5,586 bases of DNA from Candidatus Omnitrophota bacterium (GCA_003644405.1 QNCE01000080.1:1-5586); one strand, 5' to 3'; positions 1 through 5,583 are shown, counted from the stretch's first letter. Notes: generated by a model not told the origin, from the sequence alone. Program-made: numbers and translations.

Positions 1-348
1 AAACGCTGGGAAGAGATAAGTCTAAATAATGCTGAGATAATCTTCGTTGCTTATGGGATTTCTTTTAGGATAGCTTATGAAGCAGCAAAGATTTTAGAGA
101 AGGGAGGGGTGAAGGTAGGGATATTTAGACCAATAACTTTATGGCCTTACCCTTACACACCTCTTAAGAAAGCCTCTCAAGATAAAAGAGCGATTTTTGT
201 CTTTGAACTTTCCAGCGGTCAGATGGTAGAAGATGTAAGGTTAGCTGTGGGAGAGAAAACCCCTCTTTATTTCTATGGTCGTATGGGAGGAGGGGTTTTT
301 GATGAGGAAGAGTTAGCTAAGTTTGTTAAGAAAAAGTTAAAGCGATAG
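1..348 (+). CDS. korA: 2-oxoacid:ferredoxin oxidoreductase alpha subunit, C-terminal part (VorB/KorA-like)
   Basis: The reading frame is open from the first base and ends at TAG 346-348, so only the last 115 residues of a protein that is usually about 350-380 residues are present. In the enzyme this subunit supplies the pyrimidine-binding domain and the transketolase C-terminal domain. The complex oxidises a 2-oxoacid with CoA and ferredoxin in the cytoplasm. Visible marks are the GGVKVGIFRPITLWPYP stretch at residues 35-51 of this fragment and YGRMGGG at 92-98, both typical of the VorB/KorA group. The GTG at 109 is an internal valine codon, not the start, because strong family similarity continues upstream of it. 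The beta subunit follows after 15 nt. Substrate choice (branched-chain 2-oxoacid versus 2-oxoglutarate) cannot be decided from this fragment; vorB is the alternative name. Confidence 0.88.
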   Translation, partial: KRWEEISLNNAEIIFVAYGISFRIAYEAAKILEKGGVKVGIFRPITLWPYPYTPLKKASQDKRAIFVFELSSGQMVEDVRLAVGEKTPLYFYGRMGGGVFDEEELAKFVKKKLKR

Positions 349-363
349 TTAGAGAGTAAGTTT

Positions 364-1098
364 ATGAAGAAAGAAGTTATGAAACCTCCCAAGAGTTTAA
401 GAAGAGTAACTACTCATTACTGCCCTGGTTGTGGTCATGGGATAGCTCACAGAATCGTTGCTGAGGTAGTAGATGAGTTAGAGATAAGAGAAAAGACTGT
501 AGGAGTAGCTCCTGTAGGATGTAGTGTGATAGCTTACGATTACTGGGATTTTGATGTTAGTGAAGCTGCTCATGGAAGAGCTTTAGCGGTAGCTACAGGG
601 ATAAAAAGGTGTCGGCCTAATCTTGTAGTATTTACTTATCAAGGAGATGGGGATCTTGCTTCTATTGGTATAGCAGAGACTCTTCATTGTGCTAATCGAG
701 GAGAAAATCTAACTTGCATTTTCATAAATAATGCTTGCTATGGAATGACAGGAGGCCAGATGGCTCCCACCACTTTAGTGGGACAAAAGACTGCTACCAC
801 TCCTTGGGGAAGAGATCCGCAAAGAAAGGAAGGGTTTCCTTTAAAAGTTTGTGAATTGTTAGCTAACCTTCCTGGAGTAGTTTACTTAGAGAGGGTTTCT
901 CTTGCTAATCCTTCTCAAGTAGTAAAAGCTAAGAGAGCAGTTAAAGAGGCGTTTCTTAACCAGATAGAAGGAAAAGGGTTTTCTTTAGTGGAAGTTTTAA
1001 GTCCTTGTCCTACTATCTGGCGGATGAGTGCTCCTGAAGCAGTAAGATGGATAGAAGAAGTGATGCAAAAGTTTTTTCCCTTAGGAAGGATAAAATGA
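364..1098 (+). CDS. korB: 2-oxoacid:ferredoxin oxidoreductase beta subunit, TPP-binding (KorB/VorA-like)
   Basis: This 244-residue cytoplasmic subunit carries the thiamine diphosphate site of the 2-oxoacid:ferredoxin oxidoreductase and catalyses decarboxylation of the 2-oxoacid. The TPP motif is clear: GDGD at residues 94-97 and the paired NN at 122-123, followed by YGMTGGQMAPTT. The N-terminal CPGCGH at 20-25 and the C-terminal CPTIW at 215-219 with SAPEA just after are typical of the VorA/KorB group, and the length is normal. The start at 364 has only a weak purine-rich AGAGAGTAAG upstream. An ATG at 379, preceded by AAGAAAGAAG, is a possible alternative that would remove five residues. The gene lies 15 nt after the alpha subunit, and its TGA overlaps the ATG of the gamma subunit as ATGA. 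The physiological 2-oxoacid is not determined by these motifs. Confidence 0.92.
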   Translation: MKKEVMKPPKSLRRVTTHYCPGCGHGIAHRIVAEVVDELEIREKTVGVAPVGCSVIAYDYWDFDVSEAAHGRALAVATGIKRCRPNLVVFTYQGDGDLASIGIAETLHCANRGENLTCIFINNACYGMTGGQMAPTTLVGQKTATTPWGRDPQRKEGFPLKVCELLANLPGVVYLERVSLANPSQVVKAKRAVKEAFLNQIEGKGFSLVEVLSPCPTIWRMSAPEAVRWIEEVMQKFFPLGRIK

Positions 1099-1634
1099 TT
1101 ACGCCTTCTAAGTTAGAGGAAAAGATTTTTATTGCTGGATTTGGAGGCCAGGGAGTGATGGTTTTAGGGAAAATTTTAGCTTGGGCAGGATTAAAAGAGA
1201 AGAGGGTGGTTAGTTGGTTGCCTTCTTATGGAGCAGAGATGCGTGGAGGCACTGCTCATTGTTTCGTGAGGTTAGCTTCCCAGAAGATTGGTTCTCCCAC
1301 ATTTGCCTACCCTACAATAGCGTTTATTTTTAACCAACTTAGTTGGGATAAGTTTACTTCTAAGGTAAGGAAAGCTAAGTTAGTAATTGTTAATAGCTCG
1401 TTAGTAAAGAGCAGGTATTTTTCTCCCAATGTGAATTTAATCCCTCTTAACCAATTAGCTTTGGAAGTAGGTTCTCTTAAGTTAGTTAATACCGTGGCTT
1501 TAGGCTTTTTTTTAAAAAAGAGGAAGTTGCTGAAACTTTCTACAGTAGAGATTGTTTTAAAAAGTTTTTTTAAGGAGAAAGAAATTGTTGAAATGAACCT
1601 AAAGGCTCTGCGAGTAGGGATAAACTATGGTTAA
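1095..1634 (+). CDS. korC: 2-oxoacid:ferredoxin oxidoreductase gamma subunit (KorC-like)
   Basis: This is the gamma (catalytic-domain) subunit of the ferredoxin-dependent 2-oxoacid oxidoreductase, 179 residues, which is the usual size. Seen directly are the N-terminal GFGGQGVMVLGKILA at residues 15-29 and SYGAEMRGGTAH at 44-55, both signatures of the POR/KOR gamma family. The start is placed at ATG 1095, not at the in-frame ATG 1047. The 1095 start gives a normal N terminus just before the first conserved motif, has AGGAAGGA at 1083-1090 as a ribosome site, and makes the classic 4-nt ATGA overlap with korB. The longer version would overlap korB by 52 nt and add a non-conserved lysine/arginine-rich tail. 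The 3' end overlaps gltX by 8 nt. A run of eight T then six A lies at 1506-1519 inside the gene, and the frame stays open through it. Confidence 0.9.
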   Translation: MITPSKLEEKIFIAGFGGQGVMVLGKILAWAGLKEKRVVSWLPSYGAEMRGGTAHCFVRLASQKIGSPTFAYPTIAFIFNQLSWDKFTSKVRKAKLVIVNSSLVKSRYFSPNVNLIPLNQLALEVGSLKLVNTVALGFFLKKRKLLKLSTVEIVLKSFFKEKEIVEMNLKALRVGINYG

Positions 1635-2916
1635 AACACGGTTTGCCCCTTCTCCTACAGGATTCCTTCATCTTGGAGGAGCAAGGACCTGTTTGTTTAG
1701 CTGGCTTTACGCTCGCAAAAGTAAAGGGAAGTTTATTTTAAGAATTGAAGATACCGACCGCCTCCGCTCCAAGAAGGAATATTTAGAGGAAATTTTAGAA
1801 AGTTTATCTTGGTTAGGTATTGATTGGGATGAGATTTTTTACCAATCCCAGCGACTCTCTATCTACCGAGAGTATGCCCAAAAATTAGTAGAGGAAGGAA
1901 AGGCTTACTATCGAGAGGGAGCAGTATTTTTTAAGTATCAATTTGACGAAGTTGAGATAGACGATTTAATAAGAGGGAAGGTCACTTTTAGAGAACTTCC
2001 TAAGCAAGAGGAGGTAATTATAAAAAGCGACGGTACCCCTACTTACAACTTTGCTTGCACTGTAGATGATGCTTTAATGGGAATAACTCACGTAATAAGA
2101 GGAGAAGATCATCTTTCCAACACTCCTAAGCAGATTTTGATGTACAAAGCTTTAGGGGTTTTTCCTCCTCGGTTTGCTCATATTCCCATGATTTTATCCC
2201 AAAGTGGAGGAAAAATGTCTAAGCGAGAAGGAGCTACTTCTATAAGGGAGTATAGAGCTGGAGGGTACCTACCGCAAGCAGTAGTAAATTATCTTCTTCT
2301 TTTGGGTTGGTCTCCAGGAGGAAATAGAGAGATAATTTCTTTGGAAGAGGCAATTCAAACTTTTGAGTTGAAAGGTGTAAATAAGAATCCCTCTACTTTC
2401 TCTCAAGATAAATTTGATTGGCTTAACTCTCAATATATAAAACTGAAACCAATAGATGAACTTACTACTTTAGTGAAAGAGTTTTTAGAAGAAAAAAAAT
2501 TTTTACCCCAAAAAGTAACACTTGATTACTTAAGAAAAGTGGTAGCTCTCTTTAAAGAGAGGATTTCCAAGTTAGGAGATCTTATGGATTGGGGATACTT
2601 TTGCTTCTATGATGATTTTTCTTACTCTCCGGATACCCAGGATATTTTGAAAAGAAAATTATCTAAAGAGGTAGAAGTGTTAATAGAGAGACTTTCCCAA
2701 ATAGAGGATTTTACTAAAGAAAATATAGAGAAGGAGTTTCGTCAAACTGCTCATTTTTTGAGATTGAAAGCAAAAGATTTAGTGCACCCCACTCGTATAG
2801 CTCTAACAGGAAGAAAAATTGGTCCTGGCCTTTTTGAGACTATGGAAGTTTTAGGAAAAGAGAAGGTAATAGAGAGATTAAAAAGACTGTGTCATTGGTG
2901 GGAGGAAAGAAATTAG
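1627..2916 (+). CDS. gltX: Glutamyl-tRNA synthetase, compact form
   Basis: GltX is a class I aminoacyl-tRNA synthetase that joins glutamate to tRNA-Glu using ATP. The class I HIGH signature appears as HLGG at residues 15-18 within FAPSPTGFLHLGGART. RIEDTD is at 39-44, and the KMSKS loop reads KMSKR at 196-200. TPTYNFACTVDD and THVIRGEDHLSNTPKQ (137-169) match the bacterial catalytic core, and the C-terminal ALTGRKIGPGLFETM (392-406) matches the anticodon-binding helical domain. At 429 residues it is about 35-60 shorter than usual. The residues normally found between GKAYY (91-95) and the VFFK-type strand (100-103), often with a Cys-x-Cys zinc site, are almost absent, and the segment after WDE (67-69) is also short. 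The frame is intact and all catalytic motifs are present, so it is probably functional. The RBS TAGGGA (1615-1620) lies inside korC. Discriminating versus non-discriminating specificity is not resolved. Confidence 0.95.
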   Translation: MVKTRFAPSPTGFLHLGGARTCLFSWLYARKSKGKFILRIEDTDRLRSKKEYLEEILESLSWLGIDWDEIFYQSQRLSIYREYAQKLVEEGKAYYREGAVFFKYQFDEVEIDDLIRGKVTFRELPKQEEVIIKSDGTPTYNFACTVDDALMGITHVIRGEDHLSNTPKQILMYKALGVFPPRFAHIPMILSQSGGKMSKREGATSIREYRAGGYLPQAVVNYLLLLGWSPGGNREIISLEEAIQTFELKGVNKNPSTFSQDKFDWLNSQYIKLKPIDELTTLVKEFLEEKKFLPQKVTLDYLRKVVALFKERISKLGDLMDWGYFCFYDDFSYSPDTQDILKRKLSKEVEVLIERLSQIEDFTKENIEKEFRQTAHFLRLKAKDLVHPTRIALTGRKIGPGLFETMEVLGKEKVIERLKRLCHWWEERN

Positions 2917-2990
2917 TATTTTAGTAGCCTGCCCAAATTAATCCTACTTTTCAATAAGTTAAAAAATCAAAATCTGGAGAAAAAAATAAG

Positions 2991-3042
2991 AAAGGAGGAA
3001 CGTTTGATTATCCTAAGAAACAAATTTTTAATCCAAATTTAA
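2991..3042 (+). other. Orphan Shine-Dalgarno with a 12-codon ORF in the convergent gap
   Basis: The 135-bp gap between gltX and trmO has no convincing gene. It does hold a near-perfect ribosome site, AAAGGAGG at 2991-2998, five bases before a TTG at 3004. That start would encode only 12 residues before TAA at 3040-3042. This may be chance, the remnant of a lost gene start, or a very short peptide. I see no strong GC-rich hairpin with a T-run that would serve as an intrinsic terminator for either converging operon. Confidence 0.2.
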
Positions 3043-3051
3043 CTTTTTCTT

Positions 3052-3537
3052 TCAGTAAAATCTACCATCGTCTTTTTTCTGGGGCAAGCTATTTATAACC
3101 TTCCTCAGCCAGCCAATTTTTTCTACCCTTCTTATGTCAAAATCAGGAACGTAGGGCTTTATATCTAACAAAGGTGTGCCGTCAACGATATCCACATCCT
3201 CTACTTCTAAAACATTACCCTCTATATTTAGTAGTTTTACCACTGATATTCCAATAGCATTCGGCCTCTTGGGGGCTCTTGTGGCAAAAACTCCGTGAAG
3301 ATTGTCATCCATATAAGGTTTAACTATCAAGGAATAACCTCTTATTAAATGGAAATGATAGATTAGAATTATATGAGAAAATCCCTCCAAATCTTTTAGA
3401 CCCTCTTTATATTCTTCGTTGATAACAACCTTACCTTTAATCCCCTTTGCTGATTTAGGTTGGATTGGGGTACCTTTTGGCATCTTAAAAGGAGAATAAA
3501 TTACCCCAATTGGTTTATAAATTATCTGTTTATCCAT
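3052..3537 (-). CDS. trmO: Single-domain TrmO/TsaA-type tRNA methyltransferase
   Basis: The 161-residue protein belongs to the TsaA/UPF0066 family. Its characterised E. coli member, TrmO, uses S-adenosylmethionine to N6-methylate threonylcarbamoyl-adenosine at tRNA position 37. Seen here are IGVIYSPF at residues 10-17, LEGFSHIILIYHFH at 50-63, the family hallmark GVFATRAPKRPNAIGIS at 82-98, and DGTPLLDIKPYVPDFD at 119-134. It corresponds to the beta-barrel TsaA domain alone and lacks the extra C-terminal domain of the roughly 235-residue E. coli protein, as do many archaeal and anaerobe homologues. The ATG at 3537 lies within the end of the upstream tauE-like gene (8-nt overlap), and AAAGGAT (minus strand, 3551-3557) is a somewhat distant ribosome site, so translational coupling is likely. 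For single-domain members the exact RNA substrate is inferred from the family. Confidence 0.9.
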   Translation of the reverse strand: MDKQIIYKPIGVIYSPFKMPKGTPIQPKSAKGIKGKVVINEEYKEGLKDLEGFSHIILIYHFHLIRGYSLIVKPYMDDNLHGVFATRAPKRPNAIGISVVKLLNIEGNVLEVEDVDIVDGTPLLDIKPYVPDFDIRRVEKIGWLRKVINSLPQKKDDGRFY

Positions 3538-4294
3538 ATTTTAAAATTGCATCCTTTATCATTAAAATAGCAGCCACACCCAGCAAAACGAAACCAAAGA
3601 TTAACCTTACAGTCCTTGATTTTAATCTTTTAGCCATTAGCCTAGAACCTAACTGGCTTCCCAGAAATACCGCAATTACACAGAGAATCCATATCATCCA
3701 ATTAGGCCTGGCCGCGGTAAGAATATGAGATATAAAACTAGAGGTTCCGGAAAATGTCACTACCATTGCCGAAGTTCCTGCTGCCACTTTTGGTTCTAAG
3801 CCGGCAATATAAAGTAAAGGGACAACGAAACTCCCCCCGCCTCTTCCGATAAGGCCGGCGAAGAAACCCAAAATACTTCCAGAAACAATACCCAAAACTA
3901 ATCTCTGCGATGAAGAAAGCACCCCTCTCTTAGGTTTCCAGCCACTAAGCATAAGAAGGGCTGCTGTAGCAGTAAAAAGAGCAAACACCAAAATAACTGG
4001 TTTGGTAGGTAAACTTATATTTACCCAGGTACCTAAAGGAGCAGATATCACCATAAAAATCCCAAAAGGCAAAGCTACCCTCCACTCTAGCAGTTTCTTC
4101 CTAGCATAGACGAAGGCAGCAGATGATGAATTTACCACATTAAGAAGCATCCCCAAAGGGATGGCTTGTGTCTTAAAGTCCATCCCCAGCCAGAATAAAA
4201 TTGGTATATAAAGCTGAGACCCTCCCATACCGAGCATAGAAAAGACAAAAGCAATAACAAAAAATATTGGTGGAGCAAGATAAACTGTATTCAT
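3530..4294 (-). CDS. TauE/SafE-family membrane transporter, probable anion exporter
   Basis: This 254-residue protein is strongly hydrophobic with about seven or eight membrane segments, and it belongs to the TauE/SafE (DUF81) family of inner-membrane permeases. The two internal repeats are visible. The first has GMGGSQLYIPIL at residues 22-33 followed by AIPLGMLLNVVNSSSAAFVY. The second has GLIGRGGGSFVVPLLYIAGL at 147-166 followed by KVAAGTSAMVV. Family members export sulfite, sulfoacetate or related organosulfur anions, but the substrate cannot be read from the sequence. The length is typical. The ATG at 4294 has GAAG (4301-4304, minus strand) as a modest ribosome site. It lies 57 bp after the fmdE remnant and overlaps trmO by 8 nt, so it is in an operon with trmO and is probably reached by transcription from padR. 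Confidence 0.9.
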   Translation of the reverse strand: MNTVYLAPPIFFVIAFVFSMLGMGGSQLYIPILFWLGMDFKTQAIPLGMLLNVVNSSSAAFVYARKKLLEWRVALPFGIFMVISAPLGTWVNISLPTKPVILVFALFTATAALLMLSGWKPKRGVLSSSQRLVLGIVSGSILGFFAGLIGRGGGSFVVPLLYIAGLEPKVAAGTSAMVVTFSGTSSFISHILTAARPNWMIWILCVIAVFLGSQLGSRLMAKRLKSRTVRLIFGFVLLGVAAILMIKDAILKYG

Positions 4295-4351
4295 ATCATA
4301 CTTCTTTAACCAGGTACAGATATCTCATCTTTTAAAATTTAATTTTATTTT

Positions 4352-4767
4352 TCACACCCCATACCCAGAACAGGACAATCATACTTTCTTACCATTTTTA
4401 ACCCTCATTTTATTTTCCGCTACCGTCTCACCACAAATTTCGTACCTAAGCACCTCAAAACTTGGCTTAGGTGTGGGTTTAAATTCATAAGTAAATATTT
4501 CAGATACATCTAAAAGTTCTTCATCAGGACGAGTTATGCAGCATGAAATACTCCAGTCTCAACTAAAGCAATTTTTGCCATATTGGGCTCTCGTTCTACA
4601 CCCAGAACCTTCAAAGCAAGTCTTCCTGCTCTAAAACCAAGAGGCATTGCTCCGCATAGATGGCCGTGGATAATTAGAGCAGATTCTAAAACTTTGTCCC
4701 AATCTTCGCCTAAGACCTTGGTACTTTCTGCTATCTCTTTAAAATTTTCAAATCTTGTTTTATCCAT
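4352..4767 (-). pseudogene. fmdE-like gene with internal deletion and frameshift
   Basis: The 5' part encodes 77 residues from ATG 4767, with HGHLCGAMPLGFRAGRLAL at residues 34-52 and ALVETG at 67-72. These are hallmarks of FmdE-type proteins, named from formylmethanofuran dehydrogenase subunit E. It stops at TAA 4534-4536, exactly where the family normally runs on into a Cys-containing core. Reading the next frame from about 4537 restores family sequence: RPDEELLDVSEIF, KPSFEVLRYEICGETVAE, MRVKNGKKV, then TGA at 4379-4381, then LSCSGYGV and TGA at 4352-4354. This is the C-terminal zinc ribbon. I estimate that 50-70 residues are missing between the two parts. The ribbon has Tyr where the first Cys is expected and TGA at the third. 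The start at 4767 is preferred over GTG 4776 because GGGAAGG (4776-4782) overlaps that GTG. The gene sits 32 nt after padR. The C-terminal piece has no start of its own, so the gene is probably non-functional. Confidence 0.85.
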
Positions 4768-4799
4768 CACAATCACCTTCCCATAATATTAACTCATAT

Positions 4800-5189
4800 T
4801 CACTGTCTTCTCTTCTGATAAAACTTTATGAATCTCTCCAAGGCTTTTTTCCTTTCTTCAATCCTTTTAACCCAGGCACGAAGCAAAGCCTTGCCACGGG
4901 AAGTAATTTTATAAATCCTCTTTCTTCTTTTCTTCTTCCTCTGCCAGATTGACTTAACAAAGCCTTCTTTCTCCAGACTTCTTAAAGTCCGGTATACCGC
5001 TCCAATATCAATTGATTCCTCATGAAAGCCTGTTTTTCTTAAATTCTCCATGAGCTCATACCCATAAGAAGGCTTTTTCAATAAAAATAAAAGAAGGCTG
5101 GGCTGTATAAAGCGGGAAACTCTATGCAGAGAAAAGGCGCAAGCCTTCTCTTTCTTCTTAAGTTTCTCTTTCAGAGACTGTTTCTTCAT
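4800..5189 (-). CDS. PadR-family transcriptional regulator
   Basis: The 129-residue protein is a winged-helix DNA-binding regulator of the PadR family. Seen are FIQPSLLLFLLKKPSYGYELMENL in two parts (residues 27-39 and 40-50), the recognition-helix region VYRTLRSLEKEGFV at 65-78, and the wing with RIYKITSRGKALL at 91-103. A basic patch, KKKRRKR, lies at 85-91. A lysine-rich N-terminal tail of about 25 residues precedes the domain, and a C-terminal helix of about 25 residues should mediate dimerisation. In related proteins the PSLLL position often carries Cys (PCLLL); here it is Ser, so a redox or metal role for that residue is unlikely. The ATG at 5189 has no good Shine-Dalgarno sequence, but the promoter and repeated elements directly upstream support it. 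As first gene of the cluster it probably represses its own operon. The inducing signal is unknown. Confidence 0.88.
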   Translation of the reverse strand: MKKQSLKEKLKKKEKACAFSLHRVSRFIQPSLLLFLLKKPSYGYELMENLRKTGFHEESIDIGAVYRTLRSLEKEGFVKSIWQRKKKRRKRIYKITSRGKALLRAWVKRIEERKKALERFIKFYQKRRQ

Positions 5190-5199
5190 AACTTTACAA

Positions 5200-5233
5200 T
5201 TATATGTCTTAATCTTATATGTTTAAATCATAT
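5200..5233 (-). promoter_or_regulatory. Probable PadR operator: ATATGT repeats and ATATG/CATAT dyad
   Basis: On the plus strand TTATATGT occurs at 5200-5207 and again at 5215-5222, a direct repeat with 15-bp period. The second copy also pairs with CATAT at 5229-5233 to form ATATG-7-CATAT. The elements cover the -10 box, the predicted start point and the leader of padR. PadR-family operators commonly contain ATGT/ACAT half-sites with a spacer of several bases, so an autorepression site is likely. The assignment is inferred from position and pattern, and AT-richness makes chance repeats possible. Confidence 0.45.
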
Positions 5234-5255
5234 AATAAACTCAATTACTTGTCAA
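5227..5255 (-). promoter_or_regulatory. Sigma-70 promoter of the padR operon
   Basis: On the minus strand, TTGACA (5250-5255) and TATGAT (5227-5232) are separated by exactly 17 bp, six and five matches to the -35 and -10 consensus. Transcription would start near 5220 and give a leader of about 30 nt before the padR ATG at 5189. A second, weaker pair, TTTAAA (5222-5227) and TATAAT (5199-5204), also has a 17-bp spacer, but its start would lie almost on the ATG and yield a leaderless mRNA. Confidence 0.7.
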
Positions 5256-5271
5256 GTGGAGATTCAACCTG

Positions 5272-5576
5272 GAGTTCCCCCCAAATTTTTAGGTCAATAA
5301 GGGAAATAGAAATAGCTGTTTTTCTCTAACTGATTCCTTTCTTTTACTCCACAGCCACTTCCATCTTGTATTAAATAGAATTCTAAATATTCCATCTGCC
5401 AATGCATAGTCCTTAAGAGGCTTAAATCCCAAATAACATTTGATGGATAAACTTCCTCTTTGCCTTCTTTAACCCTTCAGTTAACTTATCAGAGAACCTT
5501 AGCAACTGCTCATTGACTTTTTCCCTGATTACTATATCATTATTCATAGGGGCACCTCCTTGTTTTTGGGAAAGTC
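5272..5576 (-). mobile_element. Short deleted insertion sequence with imperfect inverted ends
   Basis: The transposase remnant is framed by GAGTTCCCCCCAAAT (plus strand, 5272-5286) and GACTTTCCCAAAAAC (minus strand, 5562-5576), which match at 10 of 15 positions when aligned inward. That gives an element of about 305 bp, which could be moved in trans by a full-length relative. I see no convincing target-site duplication, and the right edge is only 10 bases from the end of the window, so the boundaries are provisional. The remnant points toward padR but lies outside the padR -35 box. Confidence 0.45.
5289..5547 (-). pseudogene. Internally deleted IS4-like transposase gene
   Basis: The 5' part begins at ATG 5547 with a strong ribosome site, AAGGAGGTG, seven bases upstream (GGAGG 5555-5559). 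It encodes 41 residues, including EGLKKAKRKFIHQMLFGI at 24-41. This resembles the N terminus of IS4-like DDE transposases, in which a pattern like GLxKPxxKFxxxMLxGI precedes the helix-turn-helix. It ends at TAA 5422-5424. One base earlier, the other frame runs from about 5429 to TAA 5289-5291 and encodes 46 residues, with YALADGIFRILFNTRWKWLW followed by a basic stretch and QLFLFPLL. This looks like the C-terminal tail of the same kind of protein. Roughly 300 residues containing the whole catalytic DDE core are missing. It cannot make an active transposase. Family assignment is good for the N-terminal part and weaker for the tail. Confidence 0.7.
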
Positions 5577-5583
5577 TTTTCCC
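5568..5583. repeat. Small inverted repeat at the right end of the IS remnant
   Basis: GGGAAA (5568-5573) and TTTCCC (5578-5583) form perfect 6-bp arms around a GTCT loop. It overlaps the presumed outer end of the deleted IS and may be a transposase-binding feature or a small hairpin that limits read-through into the element. It lies too near the window edge to say more. Confidence 0.35.

Noticed and set aside
1047..1094. Upstream ATG extending korC by 16 residues
   Set aside because: It would overlap korB by 52 nt and add a non-conserved basic tail. The ATG at 1095 has a ribosome site and the usual ATGA overlap.
1506..1520. dnaX-like slippery heptamer A AAA AAG in the korC reading frame after a T8 run
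   Set aside because: The heptamer is in the right phase (1514-1520), but a -1 shift soon meets a stop, no stimulatory hairpin is evident, and the zero frame gives a full-length gamma subunit. Probably chance in AT-rich sequence.
3510..3728. Plus-strand ORF of 72 codons
   Set aside because: It is antisense to the well-supported tauE-like gene and the start of trmO, with no ribosome site or family resemblance.
4444..4472. Perfect 8-bp inverted repeat ACCTAAGC / GCTTAGGT with a 13-nt loop
   Set aside because: It lies inside the zinc-ribbon coding remnant of fmdE, has no T-run on either side and explains nothing further; most likely coding coincidence.
4768..4776. GTG start for the fmdE remnant, giving MIVMDK
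   Set aside because: The GGGAAGG ribosome site overlaps this GTG, so the ATG at 4767, eight bases downstream of it, is the better start.
4583..4952. Two plus-strand ORFs of 67 and 65 codons opposite fmdE and padR
   Set aside because: They are antisense shadows of the conserved FmdE and PadR reading frames.
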